Program-made: the position numbers and the translations under genes
Assembly (NCBI GenBank): GCA_946885925.1
Contig: CAMPHP010000324.1
Location: 1-5,060 of the forward strand
DNA length: 5,060 bases
Source: an uncultured Litorilinea sp.
GTDB lineage: Bacteria; Chloroflexota; Anaerolineae; Caldilineales; Caldilineaceae
Direction: 5' to 3'
The notes under the pieces: model-generated
Database searches by the model: none
The model's input: only the letters and a program-made list of their open reading frames with translations
Told to the model about the DNA's origin: nothing
Shown here: positions 1 through 5,060 of the stretch, one piece after another
Position numbering within the stretch: the stretch's first letter is position 1
Layout: the number at the start of each line of letters is the position of its first letter

Positions 1-30
1 ATGTAAGCTCCGTATTGCTCGATCTTCGGC

Positions 31-95
31 CTAGTTACATGACCTAGTTACATGATCTAGTTGTAGTACCTAGCTGCAGTATCTAATTGTAGGAA
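31..95. repeat. Five degenerate 13-nt tandem repeats upstream of the MocR gene
   Basis: Five head-to-tail units of exactly 13 nt begin at 31, 44, 57, 70 and 83: CTAGTTACATGAC, CTAGTTACATGAT, CTAGTTGTAGTAC, CTAGCTGCAGTAT and CTAATTGTAGGAA. Units 1 and 2 differ at one base, and the later units drift progressively. Four carry CTAG. The last unit supplies the AGGA Shine-Dalgarno sequence and ends on the A of the ATG at 95. MocR-family regulators such as GabR and PdxR are known to bind direct repeats near their own promoters, so an autoregulatory operator is a plausible inference. A repeat formed by slippage with no binding role is the alternative. No confident -35/-10 pair was seen in 1-94. Confidence 0.85.
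91..94 (+). promoter_or_regulatory. Shine-Dalgarno AGGA that bears on the MocR start
   Basis: AGGA directly touches the ATG at 95, leaving no spacer, but lies 9 nt before an in-frame GTG at 104. That spacing favours GTG 104 as the true start, with ATG 95 as the upper limit of the reading frame. Confidence 0.5.
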
Positions 96-1582
96 TGGTA
101 GCCGTGTCGTTGGATTTCCATCTAGATCGCGACAACTCTGTTGCGCTCTATCAACAGATAACCGAGCATTTTAAGCAACGCATCAGCGACGGACGCTTGC
201 CTGCGGGTGCTCGTTTGCCCACGGTACGCCAACTGGCCTCCGAACTTGGCGTGACCAGGTTGACCGTGCAAAACGCTTATGCGGAATTGCAGTCGGCGGG
301 ATGGATCGAATCTACAGTAGGCCGCGGCACCTTTGTCAGCCACAATGTCAACGGCCATTCTTTTGGCCGCGGCATGATGGCCCCACTGACATCCGATGGC
401 GTCATCAGCGACATCTTGCAGGTGAACCATATCGTCGGGCTGCGCTCAATGGCAAGCGCCTCTCCAGATCCACGGCTGTTCCCGACCGAGGAATTTTGGT
501 CTACATTGGCCGACTTGCAAGCTGATGCCCTAGCGATGATCTCATACACCTCGTCGCAAGGCGATCCACAATTGCGCGTCGAGATCAGCCAGGACTTATC
601 CGAGCGGGGTGTTGATGCCACCCCCGAAGAAGTGCTCGTGGTCGCGGGTGTAACCCAGGGGTTAGCTCTTATCTCGCGAACGTTGGCTCAGGTAGGTGAT
701 CGCATTCTGGTTGAGCAGCCGACCTATCTTGGCCTACTCCACACCCTCAAACAGCATGGTGTCCAGGCGATTGGCGTGCCATTAGACGATGAGGGCCCGA
801 TTGTGAGCGAGCTAGAGAAAGCGATTCTCCAACATCGCCCACGCTTCTTCTACACCGTCCCGACCTTCCAGAATCCCACGGGCATCTGTATGACGCTAGA
901 ACGGCGGCTTGCTGTCTTAGAACTGACCGCTGCCCACGGTGTAATGGTCGTGGAGGATGACATTTACGGCCGTTTGGCCTATGACGCACCATCACCACCA
1001 CCTCTCTACACCTTGGACACCCAAGGCCATGTGATCTATGTAGGCAGCTATTCAAAGGTGCTCATGCCCGGTCTACGTTTGGGCTTTGTGGTCGCTCCTC
1101 AACGCTGGGCCGATCGTTTGCTCTCGCTACGCCGAGCCACTGACTTGTGCAGCCCCACGTTGCTGCAAAGAACACTAGCACTCTTCTTGCGCCATGGTGG
1201 TCTCAAACGCCATCTGCGCCGGGTGCTGCCAGTTTATCGAGAACGGCGCAACACATTGGTTACGGCACTTCAGCGCAACCTTCCACCTTCCATCCAGTGG
1301 CACTTACCGCAAGGTGGATTTTGTGCCTGGCTCACGATGCCCACTTACCATCCTTTTAGCGATCTGGAACAAGCCCTATTGCGTCAAGGCTGGGCCATCA
1401 CCCCAGGTGAGGTATTTCTGGCGGAGGCTGCCCAACAAAAATCGATACGTATCTGCTATGGCGCACTGACACCTGATGTGATCAATGCCGGGGTAGACGT
1501 AATCAGCAGCACCATCCGCGAACGGCTCATGACCATCACGGAAGCAAATGTCCACGGTGACAATTGGACGCCACTGGTTTAG
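95..1582 (+). CDS. MocR/PdxR-type PLP-dependent transcriptional regulator (GntR wHTH + class I aminotransferase domain)
   Basis: This 495-residue fusion has the usual MocR length and domain order. Residues ~13-83 form a GntR-type winged helix (LYQQITEHFKQRI, LPTVRQLASELGVTRLTVQNAY, then GWIESTVGRGTFV). After a linker of ~30 residues, ~115-480 is a fold-type I aminotransferase domain with its PLP residues intact: FQNPTG (N260), EDDIYG (D289), SYSK with the Schiff-base lysine K321, PGLRLG (R329), and the carboxylate-binding arginine in IRICYG (R452). Such proteins normally sense PLP or an amino acid-PLP adduct and act as DNA-binding regulators rather than enzymes. The likely start is GTG 104 (VSLDFHLDRD...), given the AGGA at 91-94. 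ATG 95 is the longest frame. The gene ends in tandem TAG TAG and heads a co-directional set with an aminotransferase and AzlCD, which makes it the probable local regulator. The effector is unknown. The family call is very secure; the regulatory target is inferred. Confidence 0.95.
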   Translation: MVAVSLDFHLDRDNSVALYQQITEHFKQRISDGRLPAGARLPTVRQLASELGVTRLTVQNAYAELQSAGWIESTVGRGTFVSHNVNGHSFGRGMMAPLTSDGVISDILQVNHIVGLRSMASASPDPRLFPTEEFWSTLADLQADALAMISYTSSQGDPQLRVEISQDLSERGVDATPEEVLVVAGVTQGLALISRTLAQVGDRILVEQPTYLGLLHTLKQHGVQAIGVPLDDEGPIVSELEKAILQHRPRFFYTVPTFQNPTGICMTLERRLAVLELTAAHGVMVVEDDIYGRLAYDAPSPPPLYTLDTQGHVIYVGSYSKVLMPGLRLGFVVAPQRWADRLLSLRRATDLCSPTLLQRTLALFLRHGGLKRHLRRVLPVYRERRNTLVTALQRNLPPSIQWHLPQGGFCAWLTMPTYHPFSDLEQALLRQGWAITPGEVFLAEAAQQKSIRICYGALTPDVINAGVDVISSTIRERLMTITEANVHGDNWTPLV

Positions 1583-1618
1583 TAGATTACATCCATATCA
1601 CAGCTTCAGAGAGAACAT

Positions 1619-1622
1619 GGAG
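1619..1622 (+). promoter_or_regulatory. Shine-Dalgarno GGAG deciding the cupin start
   Basis: GGAG lies 9 nt before ATG 1632. The earlier in-frame ATG at 1617 overlaps this site and has only a weak purine run (GAGAGA) before it. An ATG at 1548 would lie inside the MocR gene and has no clear Shine-Dalgarno sequence. Confidence 0.6.
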
Positions 1623-1631
1623 CCACGCTCG

Positions 1632-1970
1632 ATGAATGCCTTTGAGATGACCGAGCTTCAACGGCAATTAGGCCAACAAACCGAACTGTATTTGGAATTT
1701 CTGCGCGTGCCTGCGCTCAGTGTAGGACTCTATGAATTGTCAGCGGGCAGTGTCGATCCACAGCAGCCTCACACCGAGGATGAAGTCTATTATGTCGTCA
1801 GCGGTCAAGCCATGATACGTGTAGGCGGCAAAGATCAACCGGTCGCCGCGGGATCGATTGTCTACGTGCCTGCGCATGTGGAGCATAAATTTCATACGAT
1901 TACTGCGGACTTGTCTGTACTTGTCTTCTTCGCTCCAGCCGAAAGACCAGCGAAAACCGCACCAGCCTAA
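1632..1970 (+). CDS. Small single-domain cupin protein
   Basis: This is a 112-residue single cupin barrel when started at ATG 1632 (MNAFEMTELQ...), the start supported by GGAG at 1619-1622. The frame stays open upstream to ATG 1548, but those extra residues overlap the MocR gene and do not look like cupin sequence. Cupin motif 1 is visible as PHTEDEVYYVVSG (residues 46-58), with H47 and E49/E51 as candidate metal ligands. T48 stands where the classical second histidine would be. Motif 2 is AAGSIVYVPAHVEHKFH (72-88), with P80 and H85/H88. The C-terminus is a short Ala/Pro-rich tail. It probably binds a divalent metal and could be a small dioxygenase, an isomerase or a ligand-binding protein; the sequence alone does not say which. 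It lies 49 nt after the MocR stop on the same strand, consistent with co-transcription. There is no DNA-binding domain, so it is not an XRE-cupin regulator. Confidence 0.88.
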   Translation: MNAFEMTELQRQLGQQTELYLEFLRVPALSVGLYELSAGSVDPQQPHTEDEVYYVVSGQAMIRVGGKDQPVAAGSIVYVPAHVEHKFHTITADLSVLVFFAPAERPAKTAPA

Positions 1971-1991
1971 CGCATGCATTTCCGGATTCAG

Positions 1992-2002
1992 ACAGATTCT
2001 GT
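1992..2002. repeat. 11-nt palindrome in the cupin-aminotransferase gap
   Basis: ACAGATTCTGT is a perfect inverted repeat with 5-nt arms around a single central T. It sits 22 nt after the cupin stop and about 60 nt before the aminotransferase start. It is too short and lacks a T-run, so it is not a terminator. It could be a half-site or operator, or chance. Confidence 0.4.
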
Positions 2003-2022
2003 GCCATTGCTCTTCAATTGTC

Positions 2023-2046
2023 GTTACTCTCTAGTTACTCTCTAGT
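2023..2046. repeat. Exact 11-nt tandem duplication upstream of the aminotransferase
   Basis: GTTACTCTCTA occurs twice in a row (2023-2033 and 2034-2044), followed by GT, the start of a third copy. It ends 4 nt before the AAGGAGC ribosome binding site. The junction contains CTAGTTAC at 2031-2038, which is also the core of the first two 13-nt repeats before the MocR gene. It is either an operator or a recent slippage duplication. Confidence 0.8.
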
Positions 2047-2064
2047 CGCAAGGAGCATCTCGCC

Positions 2065-2994
2065 ATGACCAGATTTGCCTTTTTCGAGGGAGAAATCCGC
2101 CCCATCCATGATGCCAAAGTTAGCGTTATGACCCACACATTCAACTATGGTACCGGCTGTTTCGGAGGGTTGCGCGGTTACTGGAACCAAGAGCAAGGTC
2201 GGATGTATATCTTTCGCATCTTGGATCATTACCAGCGCTTCCTCCACAGTGCCAAACTGCTCTTTGCCCAACTGCCCTATACGGCCCAAGATCTAGCGAC
2301 CATCACCGTTGATTTGGTGGCGCTTGAATCCTGGAGCGAAAATTGCTATATCCGTCCGCTGCTTTATAAAGCTGACGAGTTAATTGGGGTACGCCTGCAT
2401 GACCTGCACGACGCAGTGACTATCTTTGCGACCCCAATGGGCAGTTATCTCTCCCACGAGGAAGGGATGAGACTCGGCACAAGCAGTTGGCGGCGCGTGG
2501 ATGACACAGCCATCCCACCGCGCGGCAAGATTGTTGGCGCTTATGTCAACAGTGCTTTCGTCAAAACTGAAGCACATCTAAACGGCTTTGATGATGGTCT
2601 CGTCCTCAACCAAGATGGACATATCGCAGAAGCCAGCGCCGCCAACCTCGTCATGGTGCGCTATGGCAAGCTCATCATGCCACCTAACTCGGCCAATGCA
2701 TTGGAGGGTATCACGCTGAGTTCTATCGTACATCTGGCCCAGCATGAGTTGGGGCTGGACGTTGAAGCACGCGAGATTGACCGCACCGAGCTTTACTTTG
2801 CGGACGAGGCATTCCTTTGCGGTACAGGAGCTCAGGTTGCTGCCGTTTCCAGCCTGGATCACCGCGCGATTGGTAGTGGCGAGATGGGGCCAATCACCAA
2901 AGCGATCCGCGACCTCTACTTCCGTGTGGTGCGCGGCCAAGAAGCCAAATATATGCACTGGTTAACACCTGTGCCCCAAACGGTTCCAGCCTAA
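2065..2994 (+). CDS. ilvE: Branched-chain amino acid aminotransferase-like protein (class IV, fold type IV)
   Basis: This 309-residue cytosolic PLP enzyme is full length for the family. It would reversibly transfer the amino group between Leu/Ile/Val and 2-oxoglutarate, the last step of their synthesis and the first of their breakdown. Visible landmarks in order are FNYGTGCFGGLRGY (27-39), YIRPLL with R97, PPRGKIVGAYVNS with the probable PLP lysine K155 and Y160, IAEASAANLV with the cofactor-nitrogen glutamate E189, and CGTGAQV (252-258) at the substrate-carboxylate turn. A strong AGGAG at 2051-2055 lies 9 nt before the ATG, so the start is secure. Several positions differ from the common consensus: FGGLR for FEGIR, ANLV for ENIF/Y, LIMPP for LITPP and GTGAQV for GTAAEV. 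Specificity may therefore be shifted, and a D-amino acid or aromatic aminotransferase cannot be excluded. Its place before azlCD supports a branched-chain amino acid role. Confidence 0.88.
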   Translation: MTRFAFFEGEIRPIHDAKVSVMTHTFNYGTGCFGGLRGYWNQEQGRMYIFRILDHYQRFLHSAKLLFAQLPYTAQDLATITVDLVALESWSENCYIRPLLYKADELIGVRLHDLHDAVTIFATPMGSYLSHEEGMRLGTSSWRRVDDTAIPPRGKIVGAYVNSAFVKTEAHLNGFDDGLVLNQDGHIAEASAANLVMVRYGKLIMPPNSANALEGITLSSIVHLAQHELGLDVEAREIDRTELYFADEAFLCGTGAQVAAVSSLDHRAIGSGEMGPITKAIRDLYFRVVRGQEAKYMHWLTPVPQTVPA

Positions 2995-3042
2995 GCTGGT
3001 ATATCATTCACCTAGGTTTCACCCGTTGCAGGAGCATATTTC

Positions 3043-3846
3043 ATGTCTACCACATCCAGCGCCCCCTCAAATGGTGCGGGCGTATCGACTGTAAAGGATT
3101 CGGTGCAGCAACAATTCAATCAGGCTGCTGCCGCCTATACCACCAGCCCCATCCATGCCTCTGGCCCAGACTTGCCCGAAATGGTCAAGGCTGCCAACGT
3201 GACCGGGCAGGAGCAGTTACTCGATGCAGGCTGCGGCACAGGCCATACCGCTCTCTACTTTGCGCCCCATGTGGCGCAGGTGGTGGCGCTGGATCTCTCG
3301 GTTTCTATGTTGGCACAAGGAAGTAAATTAGCCGCTGAACGTGCTATTACCAACGTGGAATTTCGCCAGGGTGATGCTGAACATCTGCCCTTTGCAGAGG
3401 CATCATTTGACATTGTGACGACTCGTTACAGCGCCCATCATTGGCCCAATCCACTGGCGGCGCTGCGTGAGTTTCGCCGTGTCTTGCGCCCCAGCGGACG
3501 CCTCTTGATCGGGGATATTGTTTCTTGGGACGATTACACCCTCGATACCCACTTCCAGACTATCGAGTTGTTGCGCGATCCCTCTCATGTGCGCGACCAC
3601 ACAATTGAGCAGTGGTTGTCTCTGTTGGATCAAGCGGGCTTCGAGACAGACATCCCCCACACCTGGGAGGTTCCAATCGAATTTTCCTCCTGGATCAAGC
3701 GTATCAACACGCCTGCGCCCCAGGCGGAAATGATCCGCACGATTTTGAGCAACGCACCGCTGGACGTACAAAAAGCCTTCAAGATGCAGCCCGACAGTTC
3801 ATTTACCATGCAGGCCGCGTTGCTGCGGGGTCTGCCACGTCATTAG
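3043..3846 (+). CDS. Class I SAM-dependent methyltransferase (UbiE/YcgJ-like)
   Basis: This 267-residue Rossmann-fold methyltransferase shows the usual SAM-binding series: motif I LLDAGCGTGH (59-68), an acidic residue after strand 2 at D84 (VVALD), QGDAEHLPF (109-117), FDIVTTRYSAHHWPNP (122-137) and LRPSGRLLIGDI (148-159). The N-terminal ~20 residues are Ser/Thr-rich and probably disordered. The C-terminal ~100 residues (RDPSHVRDHTIEQWLSLLDQAGF, then a helical region) form the substrate lid, with no recognisable substrate motif. It resembles the broad methyltransferase-11 group, which covers quinone, small-molecule and natural-product methylation, so the acceptor cannot be named. AGGAG at 3030-3034 lies 8 nt before the ATG and supports the start. 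It sits 48 nt after the aminotransferase and 36 nt before azlC, so it is very probably co-transcribed with both. Methylation of an oxo acid or amino-acid derivative made by its neighbour is possible but speculative. Confidence 0.9.
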   Translation: MSTTSSAPSNGAGVSTVKDSVQQQFNQAAAAYTTSPIHASGPDLPEMVKAANVTGQEQLLDAGCGTGHTALYFAPHVAQVVALDLSVSMLAQGSKLAAERAITNVEFRQGDAEHLPFAEASFDIVTTRYSAHHWPNPLAALREFRRVLRPSGRLLIGDIVSWDDYTLDTHFQTIELLRDPSHVRDHTIEQWLSLLDQAGFETDIPHTWEVPIEFSSWIKRINTPAPQAEMIRTILSNAPLDVQKAFKMQPDSSFTMQAALLRGLPRH

Positions 3847-3849
3847 ACC

Positions 3850-3896
3850 ATTGTCTACGATGATATTGTCTACTGTGATAACGTGTCCACCATGAT
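3850..3896. repeat. 15-nt tandem repeat running into the azlC start
   Basis: ATTGTCTACGATGAT (3850-3864) and ATTGTCTACTGTGAT (3865-3879) match at 13 of 15 bases. A third, drifted copy (GTGTCCACCATGAT, 3883-3896) follows after a 17-nt step and contains both candidate start codons of azlC. The repeat fills almost all of the gap after the methyltransferase stop. As 15 is a multiple of three, a gain or loss of one unit keeps the reading frame. Confidence 0.75.
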
Positions 3897-4668
3897 AACG
3901 CCGCCACCCTCCCCCCGTGCCGAGTTCATTGGGGGTATGCGTGCCGTCTTACCATTGATCATTGGTTCTATCCCCTTTGGGATCATCTTTGGCGCACTAG
4001 CGGTTACTGGCGGAATTTCGCCAGTAACCGCCGCAGCCATGTCGGCCTTTGTCTATGCCGGTTCAGCTCAATTTGTAGCGGTGGGCATGGTGACGGCAGG
4101 TGTGGGCAATTGGGTCATTATCCTGACTACCCTGATTGTTAACCTGCGCCATGTCCTCTATGCGACAACCCTGGCTCCCCATGTTAGACACTTGTCGCAA
4201 CGTTGGCTGCTACCTTTGGGCTTTTGGCTCACCGATGAGAGCTTTATGGCGACCATCCCCCGCTATAATCAGCCCGATCAATCGCCCTTCAAACATTGGT
4301 TTTACCTGGGTACAACGGTTCCCATGTACATCAACTGGCAGCTTTGCACCTACGTCGGTCTGTGGGCAGGCAAATCGATTCCAAATCCTGGGGCCTGGGG
4401 ACTCGATTTTGCCTTTCCTGCTACCTTTATCGGTATGCTCATGCCCCAGTTGGTAAGCCGCAGCGTCATTGTGTGCGTCCTAACCGCTGGTGTTGCCGCC
4501 GTCATCTTCTACTCGTTGCCCCATCAACTAGGCCTAGTCATCGCCGCCTTATGTGGTGTAGTCGCGGGCATGATAGCCGAACGCTGGTTCTCTTCTCAAG
4601 CAGGCACAGAGGCGGAGCAAACGCACTATCACCAAGCAGTGCAGGAGCAACCAAGCCATGACCACTAA
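3883..4668 (+). CDS. azlC: AzlC family branched-chain amino acid exporter, large subunit
   Basis: This 261-residue inner-membrane protein is full length for AzlC. With AzlD it forms a two-subunit exporter of branched-chain amino acids or analogues such as azaleucine. Family landmarks are [19 protein letters not shown] (23-41), [12 protein letters not shown] (58-69), [11 protein letters not shown] (84-94) and [10 protein letters not shown] (113-122). Hydrophobic segments lie at roughly 21-43, 48-70, 76-95, 107-120, 138-160, 175-191, 194-211 and 214-233. The cytosol-side tail (~236-261) is polar, with several histidines ending SHDH. The start is uncertain: GTG 3883 (M-S-T-M-I) or ATG 3892, neither with a good Shine-Dalgarno sequence, so translation may depend on coupling to the methyltransferase 36 nt upstream. 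The last 11 nt overlap azlD. The family call is secure; the exported substrate is inferred from the family and the neighbouring aminotransferase. Confidence 0.94.
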   Translation: MSTMITPPPSPRAEFIGGMRAVLPLIIGSIPFGIIFGALAVTGGISPVTAAAMSAFVYAGSAQFVAVGMVTAGVGNWVIILTTLIVNLRHVLYATTLAPHVRHLSQRWLLPLGFWLTDESFMATIPRYNQPDQSPFKHWFYLGTTVPMYINWQLCTYVGLWAGKSIPNPGAWGLDFAFPATFIGMLMPQLVSRSVIVCVLTAGVAAVIFYSLPHQLGLVIAALCGVVAGMIAERWFSSQAGTEAEQTHYHQAVQEQPSHDH

Positions 4669-4888
4669 TGAATTCCTCATGGTCGCAGGCATGGCACTCG
4701 TCACCTTTGCCATGCGCTACCTTGCACCAGCCGAGCAAAGGCTCAATTTCTCCCTCACCAACGACTATCTCATCGCCGGAATGGTGACTGCTCTCGTCGC
4801 ATGGCGCACCAAGAACCTTCTGCTTACCCTTGCCATAGGCATGGCTTCGCTTTGGGGTTGGCGTCTTCTCCTCATGGGTCTTCTTTAA
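4658..4888 (+). CDS. azlD: AzlD family exporter small subunit, shortened form with apparent internal deletion
   Basis: The ATG lies inside the end of azlC in another frame, the usual coupled azlC-azlD arrangement. The protein is only 76 residues, whereas AzlD proteins are generally about 100-110. Both ends look normal: [18 protein letters not shown] (5-22) matches the first membrane segment and its conserved Arg, and [32 protein letters not shown] (35-66) matches the conserved C-terminal pair of segments. What seems absent is the middle, normally a polar loop plus a helix with a RYVPxAVLxAI-type motif. The join would fall around [11 protein letters not shown] (residues 19-28, ~4712-4741). The frame is intact, so this is an in-frame loss of roughly 25-35 residues rather than a frameshift. 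It could be a functional compact AzlD, a damaged exporter subunit, or an assembly collapse. Confidence 0.85.
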   Translation: MTTNEFLMVAGMALVTFAMRYLAPAEQRLNFSLTNDYLIAGMVTALVAWRTKNLLLTLAIGMASLWGWRLLLMGLL

Positions 4889-4915
4889 TCTAAATATTCA
4901 TTTCGATTTAGTCCA

Positions 4916-4971
4916 TGATTGAGCCGCAGGTCAGGTTTGCGATGGTTCCGGTCACCGCACTAGCTCAATCA
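4916..4971. repeat. Perfect 9-nt inverted repeat with a 38-nt loop after azlD
   Basis: TGATTGAGC (4916-4924) pairs exactly with GCTCAATCA (4963-4971). Inside the loop a smaller imperfect hairpin can form between 4938-4945 and 4952-4959 (TGCG...CGCA around TTCCGG). No T-run follows, so it is not a typical intrinsic terminator. It may be a 3' RNA structure, a factor-dependent end, or part of a decayed sequence. The rest of 4889-5010 shows no convincing gene. Confidence 0.5.
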
Positions 4972-5016
4972 GAGGTCATGAAGACCGCCGCAATGGAGTA
5001 GCAAGCGAGTATTTCG

Positions 5017-5046
5017 CACAAAATTTCGATTAGACTAAAATTTGTG
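5017..5046. repeat. Operator-like inverted repeat beside a promoter
   Basis: CACAAAATTT (5017-5026) and AAAATTTGTG (5037-5046) are inverted copies matching at 9 of 10 positions, with a 10-nt spacer. The centre-to-centre distance of 20 nt would put both arms on about the same DNA face. It lies immediately upstream of the -10 element at 5048, where a repressor could block transcription. No gene follows within the window. Confidence 0.5.
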
Positions 5047-5053
5047 GTATGAT
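5045..5053 (+). promoter_or_regulatory. Extended -10 promoter element (TGG-TATGAT)
   Basis: TATGAT at 5048-5053 matches the -10 consensus at five of six bases and is preceded directly by TGN, the extended -10 signature. No good -35 is seen at the usual distance, which extended -10 promoters can tolerate. The downstream gene would start beyond 5060. Confidence 0.5.
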
Positions 5054-5060
5054 ATTCTCT

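Noticed and set aside
1..30. Promoter using TTGCTC at 15-20 as a -35
   Set aside because: No -10 hexamer of reasonable quality lies 16-18 nt downstream; the match is too weak to call.
747..1055. Minus-strand open frame of 102 codons
   Set aside because: It lies wholly within the MocR aminotransferase domain, has no recognisable motif and has low-complexity Arg/His/Pro content typical of an antisense shadow.
1548..1631. N-terminal extension of the cupin from ATG 1548 (or 1617)
   Set aside because: It overlaps the MocR gene, lacks a good ribosome binding site and adds residues unlike cupins. ATG 1632 has GGAG 9 nt upstream and begins where the domain does.
2578..2958. Minus-strand open frame of 126 codons
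   Set aside because: It is antisense to conserved aminotransferase motifs, with no domain or ribosome binding site of its own.
4938..4959. T-box or riboswitch-like element
   Set aside because: It lies downstream of the operon and lacks the T-box core sequence; only a small imperfect hairpin is seen.
4916..4971. Intrinsic terminator or tRNA after azlD
   Set aside because: The stem has a 38-nt loop and no following T-run. The GGTTCC stretch resembles a T-arm only superficially, with no acceptor stem or anticodon arm.
4978..5001. Seven-codon leader peptide (MKTAAME)
   Set aside because: It is very short, with a purine run only 2 nt from the ATG, and it lies upstream of the promoter at 5048.

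Overview
The window holds six genes, all on the + strand and closely spaced: a MocR-type regulator (wHTH fused to an aminotransferase-like domain), a small cupin, a class IV branched-chain amino acid aminotransferase, a class I SAM-dependent methyltransferase, and the two subunits of an AzlC/AzlD amino-acid exporter. The gaps are about 50, 94, 48 and 36 nt, and the last two genes overlap by 11 nt. This suggests one operon, or two transcripts, built around amino-acid transamination, modification and export. There is no RNA gene, CRISPR array, insertion sequence or phage gene that I can support.

The organism cannot be named from this window. Moderate base composition, the N-terminal style of the aminotransferase (MTRFAFFEGE... 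start, FNYGTG, GTGAQV) and the methyltransferase style recall Chloroflexota proteins. This is recollection, not a search, and should be treated as a weak inference.

Layout: 1-94 is a regulatory leader dominated by five degenerate 13-nt tandem repeats that run into the ribosome binding site of the MocR gene. The MocR gene (to 1582) is followed by the cupin (best start 1632, to 1970). A 94-nt gap then holds a short palindrome and an exact 11-nt tandem duplication before the aminotransferase (2065-2994). The methyltransferase (3043-3846) follows. A 15-nt in-frame tandem repeat leads into the GTG start of azlC (3883-4668). azlD (4658-4888) is unusually short and appears to lack the central part of the family. 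The tail, 4889-5060, holds a long-loop inverted repeat and, at the right edge, an inverted repeat next to an extended -10 promoter that probably serves a gene beyond the window.

How the genes may work together (inference): the aminotransferase interconverts a branched-chain or related amino acid with its 2-oxo acid. The methyltransferase may modify the oxo acid or a derived molecule. AzlCD would export the amino acid or product, and the MocR protein would sense PLP, an amino acid or an external aldimine to control the set. The most noteworthy observations are the compact AzlD, the gap-specific tandem repeats abutting three translation starts, the CTAGTTAC motif shared by two of those gaps, and an aminotransferase that departs from several family consensus positions. 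I see no clear evidence of a wholly new type of system.
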